A stretch of 64,000 nucleotides of DNA from Flammula alnicola. Its lineage: Eukaryota; Basidiomycota; Agaricomycetes; Agaricales; Strophariaceae. Positions 32,332 through 43,265 of the stretch are shown here, in pieces; the stretch's first letter is position 1; each line of letters begins with the position of its first letter. Position numbers and translations under genes: made by a program. The notes under the pieces are model-generated. The model ran no database searches. It worked only from the letters and a program-made list of their open reading frames with translations, and was not told where the DNA came from. The stretch lies in assembly GCA_015499995.1 (NCBI GenBank), contig JADNRV010000009.1, forward strand, positions 310,001-374,000, read 5' to 3'.

Positions 32332-34424
32332 AGTTTAAGAGATTTCCGTTTGGGGTATCAACTGTCAGAGGTATCGCTGAGTGCAGTACGATGGGAGGGA
32401 GTGTAGTGGAGAAGACGAAACGAGGAAAACAAGTTGGAAGGAGTTTATAGAATCAGTTTCCCACGCGACAGGATTCCAGCTAAACCGACTTTCTTCCAGT
32501 GTCCAACGTGGAGACATTGTTGAAATCATCGCAAACGACCAGGGTCACTGGATAACGCCTTCATGGGTCAGCTCCTGCTCCTGCCCCATCGACAGCAACC
32601 ACAAACGCTGACACAAACGGACACGAGTACGTACCGACACTGGTACTGATCGCGCCGTGGCGCTCTCGATCCCATCCCACAACGCCAACGCCAACGCCAA
32701 TCCATTCCAGCCCAGGCGCGCGGCGATGTCCATGTCGATGACGAGAGGGACGGCCAGTGAGGAGTGCAACTGTCGAATGGTAAGCATCCATTTTGCTCGT
32801 ATATACCCTGGATTGACACTTACCTGCTCGACATTCGTAGCCACACCGCTGACCATTCCATCCCTCTCGGCGCTCCGTTCTCCTTGGCAGCAGGTCCAAC
32901 GACGGCGTTTACTGGGACCGCTTTCGAGCCTGACTTGGCAGGGCTCATGGAGTGGCAGGATATCACAACGACGAAGGCAGGCAGAGAAGACAGTAGTGCA
33001 CGACGCACCGGATGGATTCATGTGCCCCCCTCCTCGAGGCCGTCATTCTAAAAGGCGTTCTATGCCGCGGCGCTGCCTCGTACCCCGCCGTCACCTGGCA
33101 CCTCTCCAGCGTATCAGATACCGCATCTCCTGCGGAGGGTGGCGAGTGTTGGTTGGGGTCACCAGTACACGAAGCGACGCGCACTGCGCTTGTGCTGCCT
33201 GCCCCATGCATGATAGAGGCTGCAGATGGAGAAAGCCGCGCCTCGGCTACGCTACGTCACTCAACGCAGTACTCTTGATTGTAAACACTCACGATGCCAG
33301 CTGCCAGTGCAGATGCGAACAGCCAGAGGACAACGCTACACCCACACAATATTACTTCGTGAAACAGCCTCGAACCCGCTCGACAACGGAAGAGCAAATC
33401 TTAACGACCGCCGCCATGTGTACGAGCAAGAAGGACGGGAAGAACTCAGCGAAGCCCTCGATTCGTTGTTAGACGTAGTAGGGGCGACTCTGCTGCAATG
33501 CCCCCACGAAGGTGAGCCCATTTTGTGCAGACGACTAGAGCTCATGCCTGGGCTCGTCGTTTGTTTTCACATTGGCCTTGTTTACTGATCTGCTCCTTTT
33601 TATACCAGAATCAGCTTTCAGCCGCGGTACGCAGGCAGGAATCCCCTGCGTACCGCGGCAGCTGAGGCTTTAAAGGTCACCCAAAGGACGCGTCTTCTCA
33701 ACGAGGAACCTGACAAGGCGATGCTAGCCTGGTGCTACTTCTCGACTTAAGCATTACGGCAGTTCAAAGCTTCCGTATGGAGTGTAATTAGCGAACAGCC
33801 AGAGCCCTCAATGCACAGCGCAGGCTACGACGACTCTAACGATACAGCCATTAGGCATTGATTCGATGACGCTCGGAATGTATTGATTCGATGACGCTCG
33901 GAATGTACGAGCGCGAGGAGGCTGAGGCGTAGATTGCGTATAGCAGGGGCGGCGGGGGGTGCGGCTTTGGCTGCTTCGGCTCATCGAAGATGGTACTTTA
34001 CCAACGACGGATGAACATTACCAACGACGGATGAACAGCAGCTATTTACATGGTATGTCTTAGCAACGGTATTGCAACTCTTATTTTCTGACTTCAAGAC
34101 AGGAAAGACGCGACACTGCGCGAAGTGTTGACCATGCCCAGGAATACCGCCCCACACGTAGCAGAATATCGACACCCACTCGCACGCTTTTCTTTCCGGA
34201 CAGTCTCTGCAGACCCAAGCAACAAGGGCCGTTTCTCGCAAAAAGACATCGGAATGGTCTACTCTCGTGACAACCAACCCGCCGTCCTGACAAGTTCGAG
34301 CTCTGGCATCCCCCCTACGCCGCGGGTGTCCCCCAGATTGAAGTCTTAGGGTTTAGGGTTAGAATTAGTTTCCCACGTGTCAGGATGCCAAAGAGCGATC
34401 CTCGTCCACTCTTCATCACACCTC
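32332..34424. other. Unassigned; coding traces 32440-33590, palindrome, short duplications
   Basis: Between 32440 and 33590 several plus-strand frames have coding-like composition (for example VQRGDIVEIIANDQGHW and FSLAAGPTTAFTGTAFEPDL) but could not be joined into a credible gene. This may be a decayed or mis-framed gene. A perfect 15-bp stem (GCCGCGGTACGCAGG) lies at 33621-33659. Head-to-tail duplications lie at about 33857-33905 (ATTGATTCGATGACGCTCGG) and about 33998-34036 (TACCAACGACGGATGAACA). The telomere-like TTAGGGTTTAGGGTTAG at 34347 is short. Confidence 0.35.
33621..33659. repeat. Perfect 15-bp hairpin
   Basis: GCCGCGGTACGCAGG and its exact inverse are separated by nine bases. The G+C-rich stem could be a transposon end pair, a footprint or a structural element. 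No flanking duplication is obvious. Confidence 0.6.
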
Positions 34425-37400
34425 ATGTCTTCATACAAACGAAAGCGAAAACCTCTTCCTAAACGCCCTTGCCCATGCTGCGGAGACATCTTAACTGAGA
34501 AATCTATTGCGCGTCATCTTGACGGAAAGCATCTTCCAACTCGGATTCAAGTTCAGCAGGCAGTAGCGGCAGCGGCTCAGAATCCCCCTTCTCCTTCAAT
34601 ACTAGATGAGCTCTCGAGCGACTTAAGCGATGACGATACCGGACGATCTGATGGCGGTTTTGACTTTGTTCAGCCAGACTTTACAGCTCAGGCTGAACAC
34701 CTGCACCCTGGGGCCGCTCATGAACCAGATACTACGGCTGATAATTTGGACTTCGAAGACTTGGATTTTACTGGACAAGATACTGTCAATAAGCCGGAAC
34801 TAGATGAAGTTGTTCGTAATACCTGGTCTGGTCGTCGGGCTACAGTTGAGGACTACGAATCCGATGTCGAGGATGAGGACTATGAATCTGATGCCGAGGA
34901 TGAAGCACCGCCCAAAGGAAAAGCACCACCTAGAAACGAGAGAGACTTGGATGAAGAGGATTTCTCAGACTTTGACTTTAACCGGGATAATTTTGGAATG
35001 GGCATGGGCGGTGGTCTCGGGGAAGAGGATTTGATAGACGAGGATCTTGAGCGATTAATTGCTCAATTCGGTATGTTTATCCATCCTATAAACTCACCCC
35101 GCCATGCATTTACTAACCCTCAGAATTTCTAGCTGAAGAATTAACGGACGATGACCTTGATATGCTCCGAACTTTTGCTTTGAAAATCGAAGATCATCTA
35201 TCTGACCAGACTTGGTCGAAAATCAGGCATACGTACCATCGACACAACATACCTTCGCTTAAGGTTACAAGAGCTCGCGTGGAGTTCCTTGCTGCTTATC
35301 GGCCTGTTGCGTACGACTGCTGTATCAACTCATGCATCTGTTATGTCGGTCCACACGCAGACAAAACTCAGTGCCCATATTGTGATGAACCACGCAAGAA
35401 TCATCTTGGCCGTCCTCGGAAGACCTTCACATACTCCCCGATCATCCCTCGTCTCCTCGCCGCCTTCAAGAACCCTGAGGCGGCCGTGCGCATGCTATAT
35501 CGCGCCAAGTTCACCTCTCAGCCGGATGTTGTATCAGATATATGGGACGGAGACAACTACAAGAAACTTAAAGAGGAATATGTCACTATTGGCGGCGTTA
35601 AGCAAAACCACAAGTTCTTCAGCGACGACCGCGACATTGCGCTGGGACTTTCGCTTGATGGCTTCTGCCCTTTTAAGCGACGCAGTCAAACTTGCTGGCC
35701 TTTGATTCTTTTCAACTACAACCTGCCGCCAGATATACGTTTCCACTTACACAACATTCTCTGCGCTGGCGTTATTCCTGGCCCTTTCAAGCCAAAAGAT
35801 GCTGATTCCTTTGTCTATCCGCTTGTGGACGAACTTCTGGAATTCTTATCCGGGGTTTCAGCGTTTGACATTACGACAAATCAACGCTTTTCACTGCATG
35901 CTTATCTCGTGGCCGTTTTCGGAGATATTCCTGCGATATCGATGATCATGCGCATGAAGGGTCACAATGCGATCTTCCCTTGTCGGATGTGCACAATCAA
36001 AGGTGTCCGTGTGCCTGACAGCCGAAACACCACCCACTATGTTCCTCTCTATCGCGCAAACCATCCAGTTGTGCTGGCACCTGGGGACAATGCAGAGATT
36101 CCTATCTATGACCCTGCTGATCTTCCTCTCCGTACACATGACGAGTTTCTGGAGCAGGCTCGACATGTCCAATTTGCACCCAATGGTGCCGAGGAGCAAC
36201 GCCGTGCGAAAGCATGCGGAATCAAGGGAATCCCACTTCTTTCCCATCTCCCGTCACTTTTGTTTCCGGTTTCATTCCCTTTTGACTTCATGCACCTTAT
36301 CTGGGAAAATCTGATAAAGAATCTTGTCTTATTGTGGACCGGACGATTCAAGGGCTTGGATGAAGGCTGCGAGTCTTATGAGCTTGGTCCTGGCGTATGG
36401 GAGGCAATCGGAGAGGCCACAAAAGCTTCTGGTTCCACCATACCATCGTCGTATGCGACCGCTAGACCACAGAATGTCGCGGAAGATGCCTCTGCTTGTA
36501 CGGCGGACTCGTGGTCTTTTTGGGCGCTTTATCTCGGACCTGTTCTGCTCCGGGGGCGCTTCAAAAAGGAGATTTACTATAAGCATTTTGTTAAGCTGAT
36601 CAAGCTTTTAAATATTTGTCTCCAGTTCGAGATAACAAAGGACGAGATCGCGGAGGTCAGAGTCGGTTTTCAAGAGTGGGTCACAACATTTGAACAGTCA
36701 GTTTTTTTCCGTTTCATATGCGCTCAAAAGCTGACTTGTATTTTCATATCTTAGAATCTACTATCAACATTCTCCTGACCGTGTGTCGGCATGTCCGCTT
36801 ACAGTCCATGCGCTCTTACATATTGCTGACGGAATCGAAGCAATGGGGCCAGTGTGGGCATACTGGGCATTTCCGATGGAGCGCTTCTGCGGGCACCTAC
36901 TGCGCTGCATTAAAAGCCGTCGCCATCCTTTTGCTAACATTGATTCATATGTTACAGCTGTCGCACAATTGGATCAGATAAAGAATCGATACAATGTTCA
37001 CGATCAGCTAGCCCTTCTGCCTCCGAAGGAAGGAAATTCTCATGAATTTGCCTTCGATGAATGTAAGTCTTCTCACGTATTCCTTCCATCCCTGTTCTCT
37101 GATTGCTTCATGATTGACAGATCCCACGTCAGTATTGTGTTTTCCGCGCCAAAAACATCCCGATATTCCCGACAGTCTTTACTCTATTATCGTCGCCACG
37201 CTAGCTACTCGTTATAACACAACACGCGCCATCGTCAAGCATCACTTCTCAGCTCAACAGGTCGAATTTTGGGGGAAATTTCGCCGGCTCGGAGGCGGGG
37301 ATACCATGAGAGCTGCGGCGATTGTCCAGTCCAATGCAGAGGATAGGCGCGATGCTTCCCATGTCAGAGTGCGTACTGTTCCTTAGCCTTCACCGATATC

Positions 37401-37770
37401 CCTCGTAATAACACGGTTTCAGTATGAACTATATGTCGACAAGTATGCAAACCAACCACGGAGGAAGCCCAAACTCGAACTCAAGACGTTTTACGGCCAA
37501 ATTCGACAGATAATACTTGTGCGCATGCCGGCTACGCCACAACTTGGACTTGTCGATCCCGAAACAGTCATCCTCGCGTCAATAAAGAATTGTCCCATTG
37601 AGCGCCATAACGACCTCGACATGCACTACTACCGGAATGAACAAGGACGCACAGAGGTCGTCGATATTGCGGCCATTCAGTGTTTAGTCGGCCGCGTTTT
37701 CGATCGAGGTTGGTGGGTCATTATTGACCGTAGCGGAAAGTTGGCTCGTGCAGAAGCATTCGCAGAATAG
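34425..37770 (+). CDS. Tnp2-type transposase (CMC/EnSpm superfamily, Plavaka-like)
   Basis: Five exons (34425-35070, 35133-36696, 36755-37062, 37121-37368, 37423-37770) give an uninterrupted 1037-aa protein. A C2H2-type finger, CPCC...ARHLDGKH, lies at 15-35, followed by an acidic linker. The Tnp2 core contains DDRDIALGLSLDGFCPF (about 379), NYNLPPDIRF, CRMCTIKGV (about 495) and FPFDFMHLIWENLIKNL (about 600). This matches the Transposase family tnp2 proteins of CACTA-like elements, which in Agaricomycetes are the Plavaka group. ATG 34425 is preferred because the finger starts right after it; an in-frame ATG at 34377 is the alternative. No terminal inverted repeats were identified. Confidence 0.88.
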
Positions 37771-38433
37771 AGCAGTAGGACAGCCCTAACTTACTAGGAC
37801 ATTGTTACCTGTAGTTATACATGGCTCAACACTTAAATACTACACTACTTGAATCGTTAAATTGTACTTTATAAGCTGAATATATTCAACCAACAGCCCC
37901 CAGCATAGATACAGTCTTGGCCGTAATATTTCCCTGAAAACCCAGTAAATAAATTACCAGTCCCACAACCAGGAAAAACTCCTGATTCGCCTATTCCTTG
38001 TCAACTCCCAGGAAAACCGGGAAGAAGTTTTTTCTCCCGGTGTGACCAGTCGTCATCCCCGGCCGTAGGGTTCATAGTGATATTTAAGAACGGTCCGTTA
38101 ATCATCTCATTGTGCTCGATATGTAGATGAGCCTCTCGTATAAGTGACAAAGGAAAGGGCTGAAGGACCACAAAGAGCGTCAAAGGGTCATTGTGAAACA
38201 GAGGGATATTATCACCCTTTTTATATCTCTTGATACTTGTGGTTCGCTGGTCCAGTGGAATTGGGGTTTGTTTTCATCTCGTCTCTTAATTTAGATGAGT
38301 TGATAAAGACGCGGCGAGCGTTTGTCTCACCAAATTAGATTCGTATATTAGAAGATGCCTCGCAGGTTCCGTGTTCTATATTTCCCATCTCACTACGCGC
38401 CACTGTATATTTTGGACATTGGAGATCAAGGCC
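37771..38433. other. Intergenic after the transposase
   Basis: A/T-rich with CCAGGAAAA/CCGGGA short inverted motifs at 37930-38050. It could include the right end of the CMC element, but no matching left end was confirmed. Confidence 0.3.
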
Positions 38434-39613
38434 ATGAAATCCCCAAAAACAGCAAACGACGCCAACAGCATCCTTGCCACTAGTGATGTGCCGGCTCCGG
38501 CCTGAGGCCAGAAGCCAAGCCAAGCCGGGCCCAAAGAAGCCGGGCCAAGCCGGGCCAAAGGTATTGGCCTGGAGCCGGCTTTGGCCCGGCCTGAAGTTTT
38601 GAAAAGCCCGAGCCGTCGGCCCAGGCCGGGGCTTTCTGCAGAATTTTTGTTGAATTTAAACGGAGAAAATTTGACCTTTGAGTAACCAAAACTCTTTTTT
38701 TGTACTGTACTTTCACGAAAGTTTGGTCTAATAATAGTTTTAAAGTCAGTTTGATGTTGACTTGATCGTGTGGTAATGTGGCCATGCATTGACGGACAAG
38801 TCCGGCTGAGTTTGAAATACCATCAATGTTCATTTTGGGTGCGAAAACAGGTTGCAAGTGGTATTGCACGTTGACAACATGCCTTAGGCACCCGTATATT
38901 AGGTAAATATGTACTTTAGAGTTGCATCTACATGTAGATATCAAAATATTTTTATTATATTATGTTTTAGCTAATTTGTCAGCAAAGCCCCGGCTTGAGC
39001 CAAAGCCGGGCCGGGCCAAGCCTGATTTCCGGCTTTTGGCCCGGCTCGTGATTTGACCAAGCCTGAGCCGCCCAAAGCCGAGCCAAAGCCGGGGCTTTCA
39101 GGCCAAGCCCGAGCCGGCACATCACTACTTGCCACTGCACCCAATCCCATCGAATACAGCAATTACATACATGCGTCCATGCGCTTCGGCCTACCAGGGT
39201 TTACCTACACCATCGCCACAAGTGTCCCAGTGGATTTGGTACCGGCAGCCGACCGTGGTTGTCCTCCATCCAATCGCCTGGCATATTAATGCAACGGCTG
39301 TCCTCAAGCCGTCTGCGCGGGTTTGAAGGTATTCGGCATCCATCTCCGTAGCGCGCACGATATCCCTGCAGGCAAAACCAAGCGCAATGGTGAACTCAGG
39401 ATAGGTTGTTTGTGGCCGGACTGCACCAAGTCTTTGTCTGGCTCCGAAATTATGCGGCATATTCAGACAGACCATTCGGGAGTCTTGTTCAAATGCCGCC
39501 AATGCAACACCATCCGCAATCGATCAGATTTGATTGCTAGCCACATCCGCAATGTGCGAGGACATCAGGTCATCAACGGTGTTGATCTCTGGGATGAGGT
39601 TTGTAGACCTTAA
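38434..39613 (+). pseudogene. Second small C2H2 gene, interrupted by a MITE and a stop codon
   Basis: The reading frame from ATG 38434 (MKSPKTANDANSILAT) is broken at 38480 by a 647-bp hAT-type element. Setting aside the element and one 8-bp duplication, it continues in the same frame at 39136 through YSNYIHASMRFGLPGFTYT to a TAA at 39287. The same frame then reads CNGCPQAV and, past HLRSAHD, a CLWPDCTKSLSG...RHIQTDH finger and an FKCRQCNTIRNRSDL...H finger, ending at 39613. The in-frame continuation across TAA suggests a nonsense mutation; an unrecognised intron around 39240-39310 is the alternative. It resembles the genes at 26082 and 50053 in size and in CxWxxC finger style. Confidence 0.6.
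38481..39127. mobile_element. 647-bp hAT-type MITE with 8-bp duplication CTTGCCAC
   Basis: The ends are TAGTGATGTGCCGGC and its exact inverse, flanked by CTTGCCAC at 38473-38480 and 39128-39135. Subterminal regions are rich in GGCC and AAGCC units in both orientations, and the centre is A/T-rich. The 8-bp duplication and TAGTGATG ends fit the hAT superfamily. It is non-coding. Confidence 0.87.
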
Positions 39614-39707
39614 ACGTTTACCTCGGCCCAACCTCGGCCAATGGGCTGCTTTTTCTGGTCTCGCTTCCCTGTACCATATTGTTTTCAGGTTTTCTGGCTC
39701 TGGCCAT

Positions 39708-40069
39708 TGCCTTGTGCTATCATACAGACTCGCTTTTGGTTACATAAGTTGCCTCTTTATTATGTATCATTATTGTCGTCTCGCGCCGTGCAATGGCTTT
39801 CCTTACATTCTCATACTACACACAACCGGACACTTACAAAAAGAATAGGAAAATAGGAAAAAACTGTAGATATCCGTCCCTGATACTCGATCTCTCCTGT
39901 TTCCATGTCAGGTCACATTTGGACTTCGAATACCATGAATTTTTACTCCAAGTTTGATACGAAATCCTGTGAACTCGGGTTGAAATTTTCAGGGGTCCAG
40001 AAACTTAAACACATCTCACTTGTCAATGCAGAGTACATGAATTTGACTCGGTTAAATCATGATACTGGG
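39708..40069 (+). repeat. Dispersed repeat, inverted partner at the right edge
   Basis: This stretch aligns in reverse complement with 63649-64000 over about 350 bp. Shared blocks include CTTTATTATGTATCATTATTG, CATACTACACACAAC, GACACTTACAAAAAGAATAG and CCAGAAACTTAAACA. It starts about 95 bp after the C2H2 gene stop. Confidence 0.8.
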
Positions 40070-40388
40070 GTAGATAATCTAATAAGCGGCGCGAAAAACG
40101 TGCGATGCAACCTTGAAGCACGTGTCTCGTTTGTTCTGCTCAGTACTACTACTAGCAACTGAAACGCAAAAGTCTCTGACTTGTCTTGGATCTTTTGTGA
40201 AAAGTAAAGACTAATCTATTCTCATAGTGCTTTCGATTTGTTTTCCATTGTAGAGTTGTTGTAGAGGAGAAAAGCTTGGAAAGATGAGTCGTGGTGTTAT
40301 CTTGGTGTTATCAATCTAATCTTAATTTCTGATCGAACGATTCGAAATAAACCGGACTTTGAAAAATATTGTGACCCTCACAACGACC

Positions 40389-40396
40389 TATAAAAG
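40389..40396 (+). promoter_or_regulatory. TATA box of INO1
   Basis: TATAAAAG sits 216 bases upstream of the INO1 start codon, followed by a pyrimidine-rich leader. It is the clearest core-promoter element in the window and consistent with a highly expressed gene. Confidence 0.5.
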
Positions 40397-40611
40397 CCCC
40401 CCGTTGTGGTCGACATTTCAACAACCAACTCCCAGTTTTTGCGTCCTTCGGCGACATACAACCCAACTTAGCTTTACTTGCAATTTATTGCATGTATTCT
40501 AACAATCTCTGCTCTTCCCACAACACTCATAGAGGCTCCAAACACACCTCCGCTGGATTCTTGATCTCTTTCTGATTTATTCCTGCACCTTCGGTATAAC
40601 ATCTATCTTCA

Positions 40612-42458
40612 ATGGCACCTATTCAGTCCACCAATACCTCTGGGTACAACACCCCCGAGTCTGAACTGGAATCTGTGCTCCCCATCCACCCCACCGCTGT
40701 TCGTCGTCCCAATTCGATCACCGTAGAGTCGGAGAACACGCTCTACTCCGACGAACACATTACCGCCAAATTTTTCAATCGCGGTTCCGAGGTCACCGTT
40801 AACGACGGCCACTTCTCCGTCAAGCCGACCGTGCAGGAATATGAATTCCAGACCAAGCGCGCTGTGTCCAAGACCGGGTTCGCCCGCTTCTCTTTTTTTC
40901 ATTCCTTCCACGTGTCCTGACGATCGAATTTCGTAGTTTGATGATGATTGGCGTTGGCGGCAACAACGGTTCCACGTTGTGCGCGACGATCCTCGCTAAC
41001 CGCCACAACATCGTTTGGCACACCAAATCCGGCATCCAGCAGCCCAACTATATCGGCTCCGTCCTCCGCGCGTCCACTGTGCGCATCGGCACTGAGCCTG
41101 GTTCGGGCAAGGAGGTCCACGTCCCTTTCTCGGATGTTCTCCCTATGGTTCATCCCAATGACCTCGTCCTCGGAGGTTGGGACATTTCTAGCTTGCCTCT
41201 GGACAAGGCCATGCAACGCGCTCAGGTCTTGGACTACGACCTCCAGCGCCAGGTCGCGCCTCACCTGGCGCTCATCGGAAAGCCCCTCCCTTCCATCTAC
41301 TACCCCGACTTCATCGCCGCTAACCAGGAGGCTCGCGCCGACAATCTCATTCCAGGAGCTGACAAGTTCGCCCACCTCGAGCATATTCGCGCTGACATCC
41401 GCAAGTTCAAGCAGGACAACGGTTTGGACCGCGTCGTCGTGTTCTGGACCGCCAACACCGAGCGTTATGCCGACATCATCCCTGGTGTCAACGACACTGC
41501 CGATAACCTGCTCGCTGCGATCAAGGCTTCGCATTCTGAGGTCTCCCCTTCCACCGTCTTCGCCGTCGCCGCCATCCTCGAGGGCGAACCCTTCATCAAC
41601 GGCGCTCCTCAGAACACTTTTGTTCCCGGTGTCATCCAGCTCGCCGAGCGCCAGAAATCCTTCATCGGGGGCGACGACCTGAAGTCCGGCCAGACCAAGC
41701 TCAAGTCCGTCCTTGCCGAGTTCCTCGTCAACGCCGGCATCAAGCCCCTCTCCATCGCCTCGTACAACCATCTCGGCAACAACGACGGCCACAACTTGTC
41801 CGCGGAGAGGCAGTTCAAGAGCAAGGAGATCAGCAAGAGCAGCGTCGTCGATGACATGGTTGACGCGAACCGTCTCCTGTACAAGGCGCCTGCGGTCGGC
41901 CCCAAGGGCGTCGCTGTCGGGAAGGGCGAACACCCCGACCACATCGTCGTCATCAAATATGTCCCCGCCGTCGGTGATTCCAAGCGCGCCATCGACGAGT
42001 ACTACTCCGAGATCTTCTGTGGCGGTCGCTCGACCATCAACATCTTCAACGAGTGCGAGGTCTGTCGTCATTTTTATTGCTTCCAGTGATTCTAATCTTT
42101 TCGCGCACCTTCTAGGATTCCCTCCTTGCCACGCCTCTCATCTTAGACTTGACCATCCTCTGCGAGCTATTGACCCGCGTCAAGTACCGCAAGGGCGGCG
42201 AGAAGGACTTCGCACCTCTGTACTCGGTGCTCTCCCTCTTATCCTACATGCTCAAGGCTCCCCTTGTCAAGCCCGGTAAGCTGTCGTCTATCATCCCACG
42301 CCAGTCGAACATTCTCACTTACAAATCTCTGTCGTTTCGTAGGCACCGAAGTCGTTAACAGCCTCAACAGGCAGCGCAACGCGCTCGAGAGCTTCCTCAA
42401 GGCTTGCTTTGGCTTGGAGGGCAACACCGACCTGCTCCTCGAGACCAGGGTCTGGTAA
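40612..42458 (+). CDS. INO1: Inositol-3-phosphate synthase
   Basis: Four exons (40612-40877, 40937-42059, 42116-42275, 42343-42458) give 554 aa, the usual length. The cytosolic enzyme converts glucose 6-phosphate to 1D-myo-inositol 3-phosphate with NAD, the first committed step of inositol and phosphatidylinositol synthesis. The NAD Rossmann motif GVGGNNGST is at about 93-101. The family signature [10 protein letters not shown] is at about 364, followed by [16 protein letters not shown], and the C-terminal tetramerisation region is present. Strong codon bias (C-ending codons), a TATA box and a long antisense frame that is only a shadow all point to high expression. The sequence looks intact. 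Confidence 0.97.
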
Positions 42459-43265
42459 ATGGCCGTCGTTGGCGTCGTTGACTCCTAAATAGATTTTTTC
42501 TCTCGCTTCCATTGTCTTATGTGTGGCCAAAAGGGCCCTCGCTCGTATCCTGACTGCTTGTATCCGCCGTTTAACTTGAATAACAATCATGATTTACACC
42601 TTGTGTCGAATGATCTCTGCTCTATGTTGATGAAGACAGGTTGAACCCATTGTAAGTAGCTGCGTAGCAATAACAGATAACTGCTGTTCTGTTCGCGCTA
42701 GGTTTACTTTAGAAGATTCAAAGACTGTCGATGCCTTCGACTGTGGGGTTAGATATAAAAGAGAATTAGTCAGCTCACTGTGGCAAGACTGAATGTTTTC
42801 GTTGTACACGTTCAAGAACAATGCTTGATGGCGAGCGTGGCAATTCAAATATTCACCAGGCCTTCTGAGAGCGAAAGCTTCAAGGAAAATGGATCTAAAA
42901 TTCTAAATACGGCCGTTATTCACACGGTATGACATCCCGTTGGTTGAAAAAATTCCATCCGCCGGGACACTGTTCATTTGCCCTGCCTCATCGATAACCA
43001 GTATAAATATCGCTATCAGAGTCCATCTCGGCTACTACACTCTTTCTTGCACCGCCGATAAGTTATCTGATCTATCTACCGAACTCGTTTCCCTGCACTG
43101 CCCACGACGACGAATCAGGAGCATGGCATCGGAGGTGAGTGAAATCTATCTACGAGGCCAGCCACACGGCTGGATGCAGCCAACTACGAATAATGGCGCC
43201 ATTCGTTCTTTTTCCCTGGCCTTAACTATCATCAGCTTAAGGCATTCTATGAGGTTGGGTTGGAC
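42459..43265. other. Intergenic between INO1 and the convergent minus-strand gene
   Basis: 3' flanks of two convergent genes. No additional gene, tRNA or repeat was recognised. Confidence 0.35.

Noticed and set aside
32381..33590. A multi-exon gene from several plus-strand coding-like frames
   Set aside because: No chain of GT-AG joins gave a continuous product and no family was recognised; described as unassigned.
34347..34363. Telomere-like TTAGGGTTTAGGGTTAG
   Set aside because: Fewer than three imperfect units and no adjacent subtelomeric features; chance is sufficient.
32455..34400. Short similarity between 32443-32474 and 34358-34388 (AGTTTCCCACG core)
   Set aside because: About 30 bp with several mismatches; too short to claim a duplication or element end.
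29190..38060. CMC element spanning from the CCGGGA-rich motifs at 29.2 kb to those at 38.0 kb
   Set aside because: The motifs could not be aligned as inverted repeats and no target duplication was seen; kept only as a hypothesis under the transposase finding.
40899..42071. A 390-codon open frame antisense to INO1
   Set aside because: It is the mirror of a G+C-rich, strongly biased coding sequence; composition and lack of motifs mark it as a shadow.
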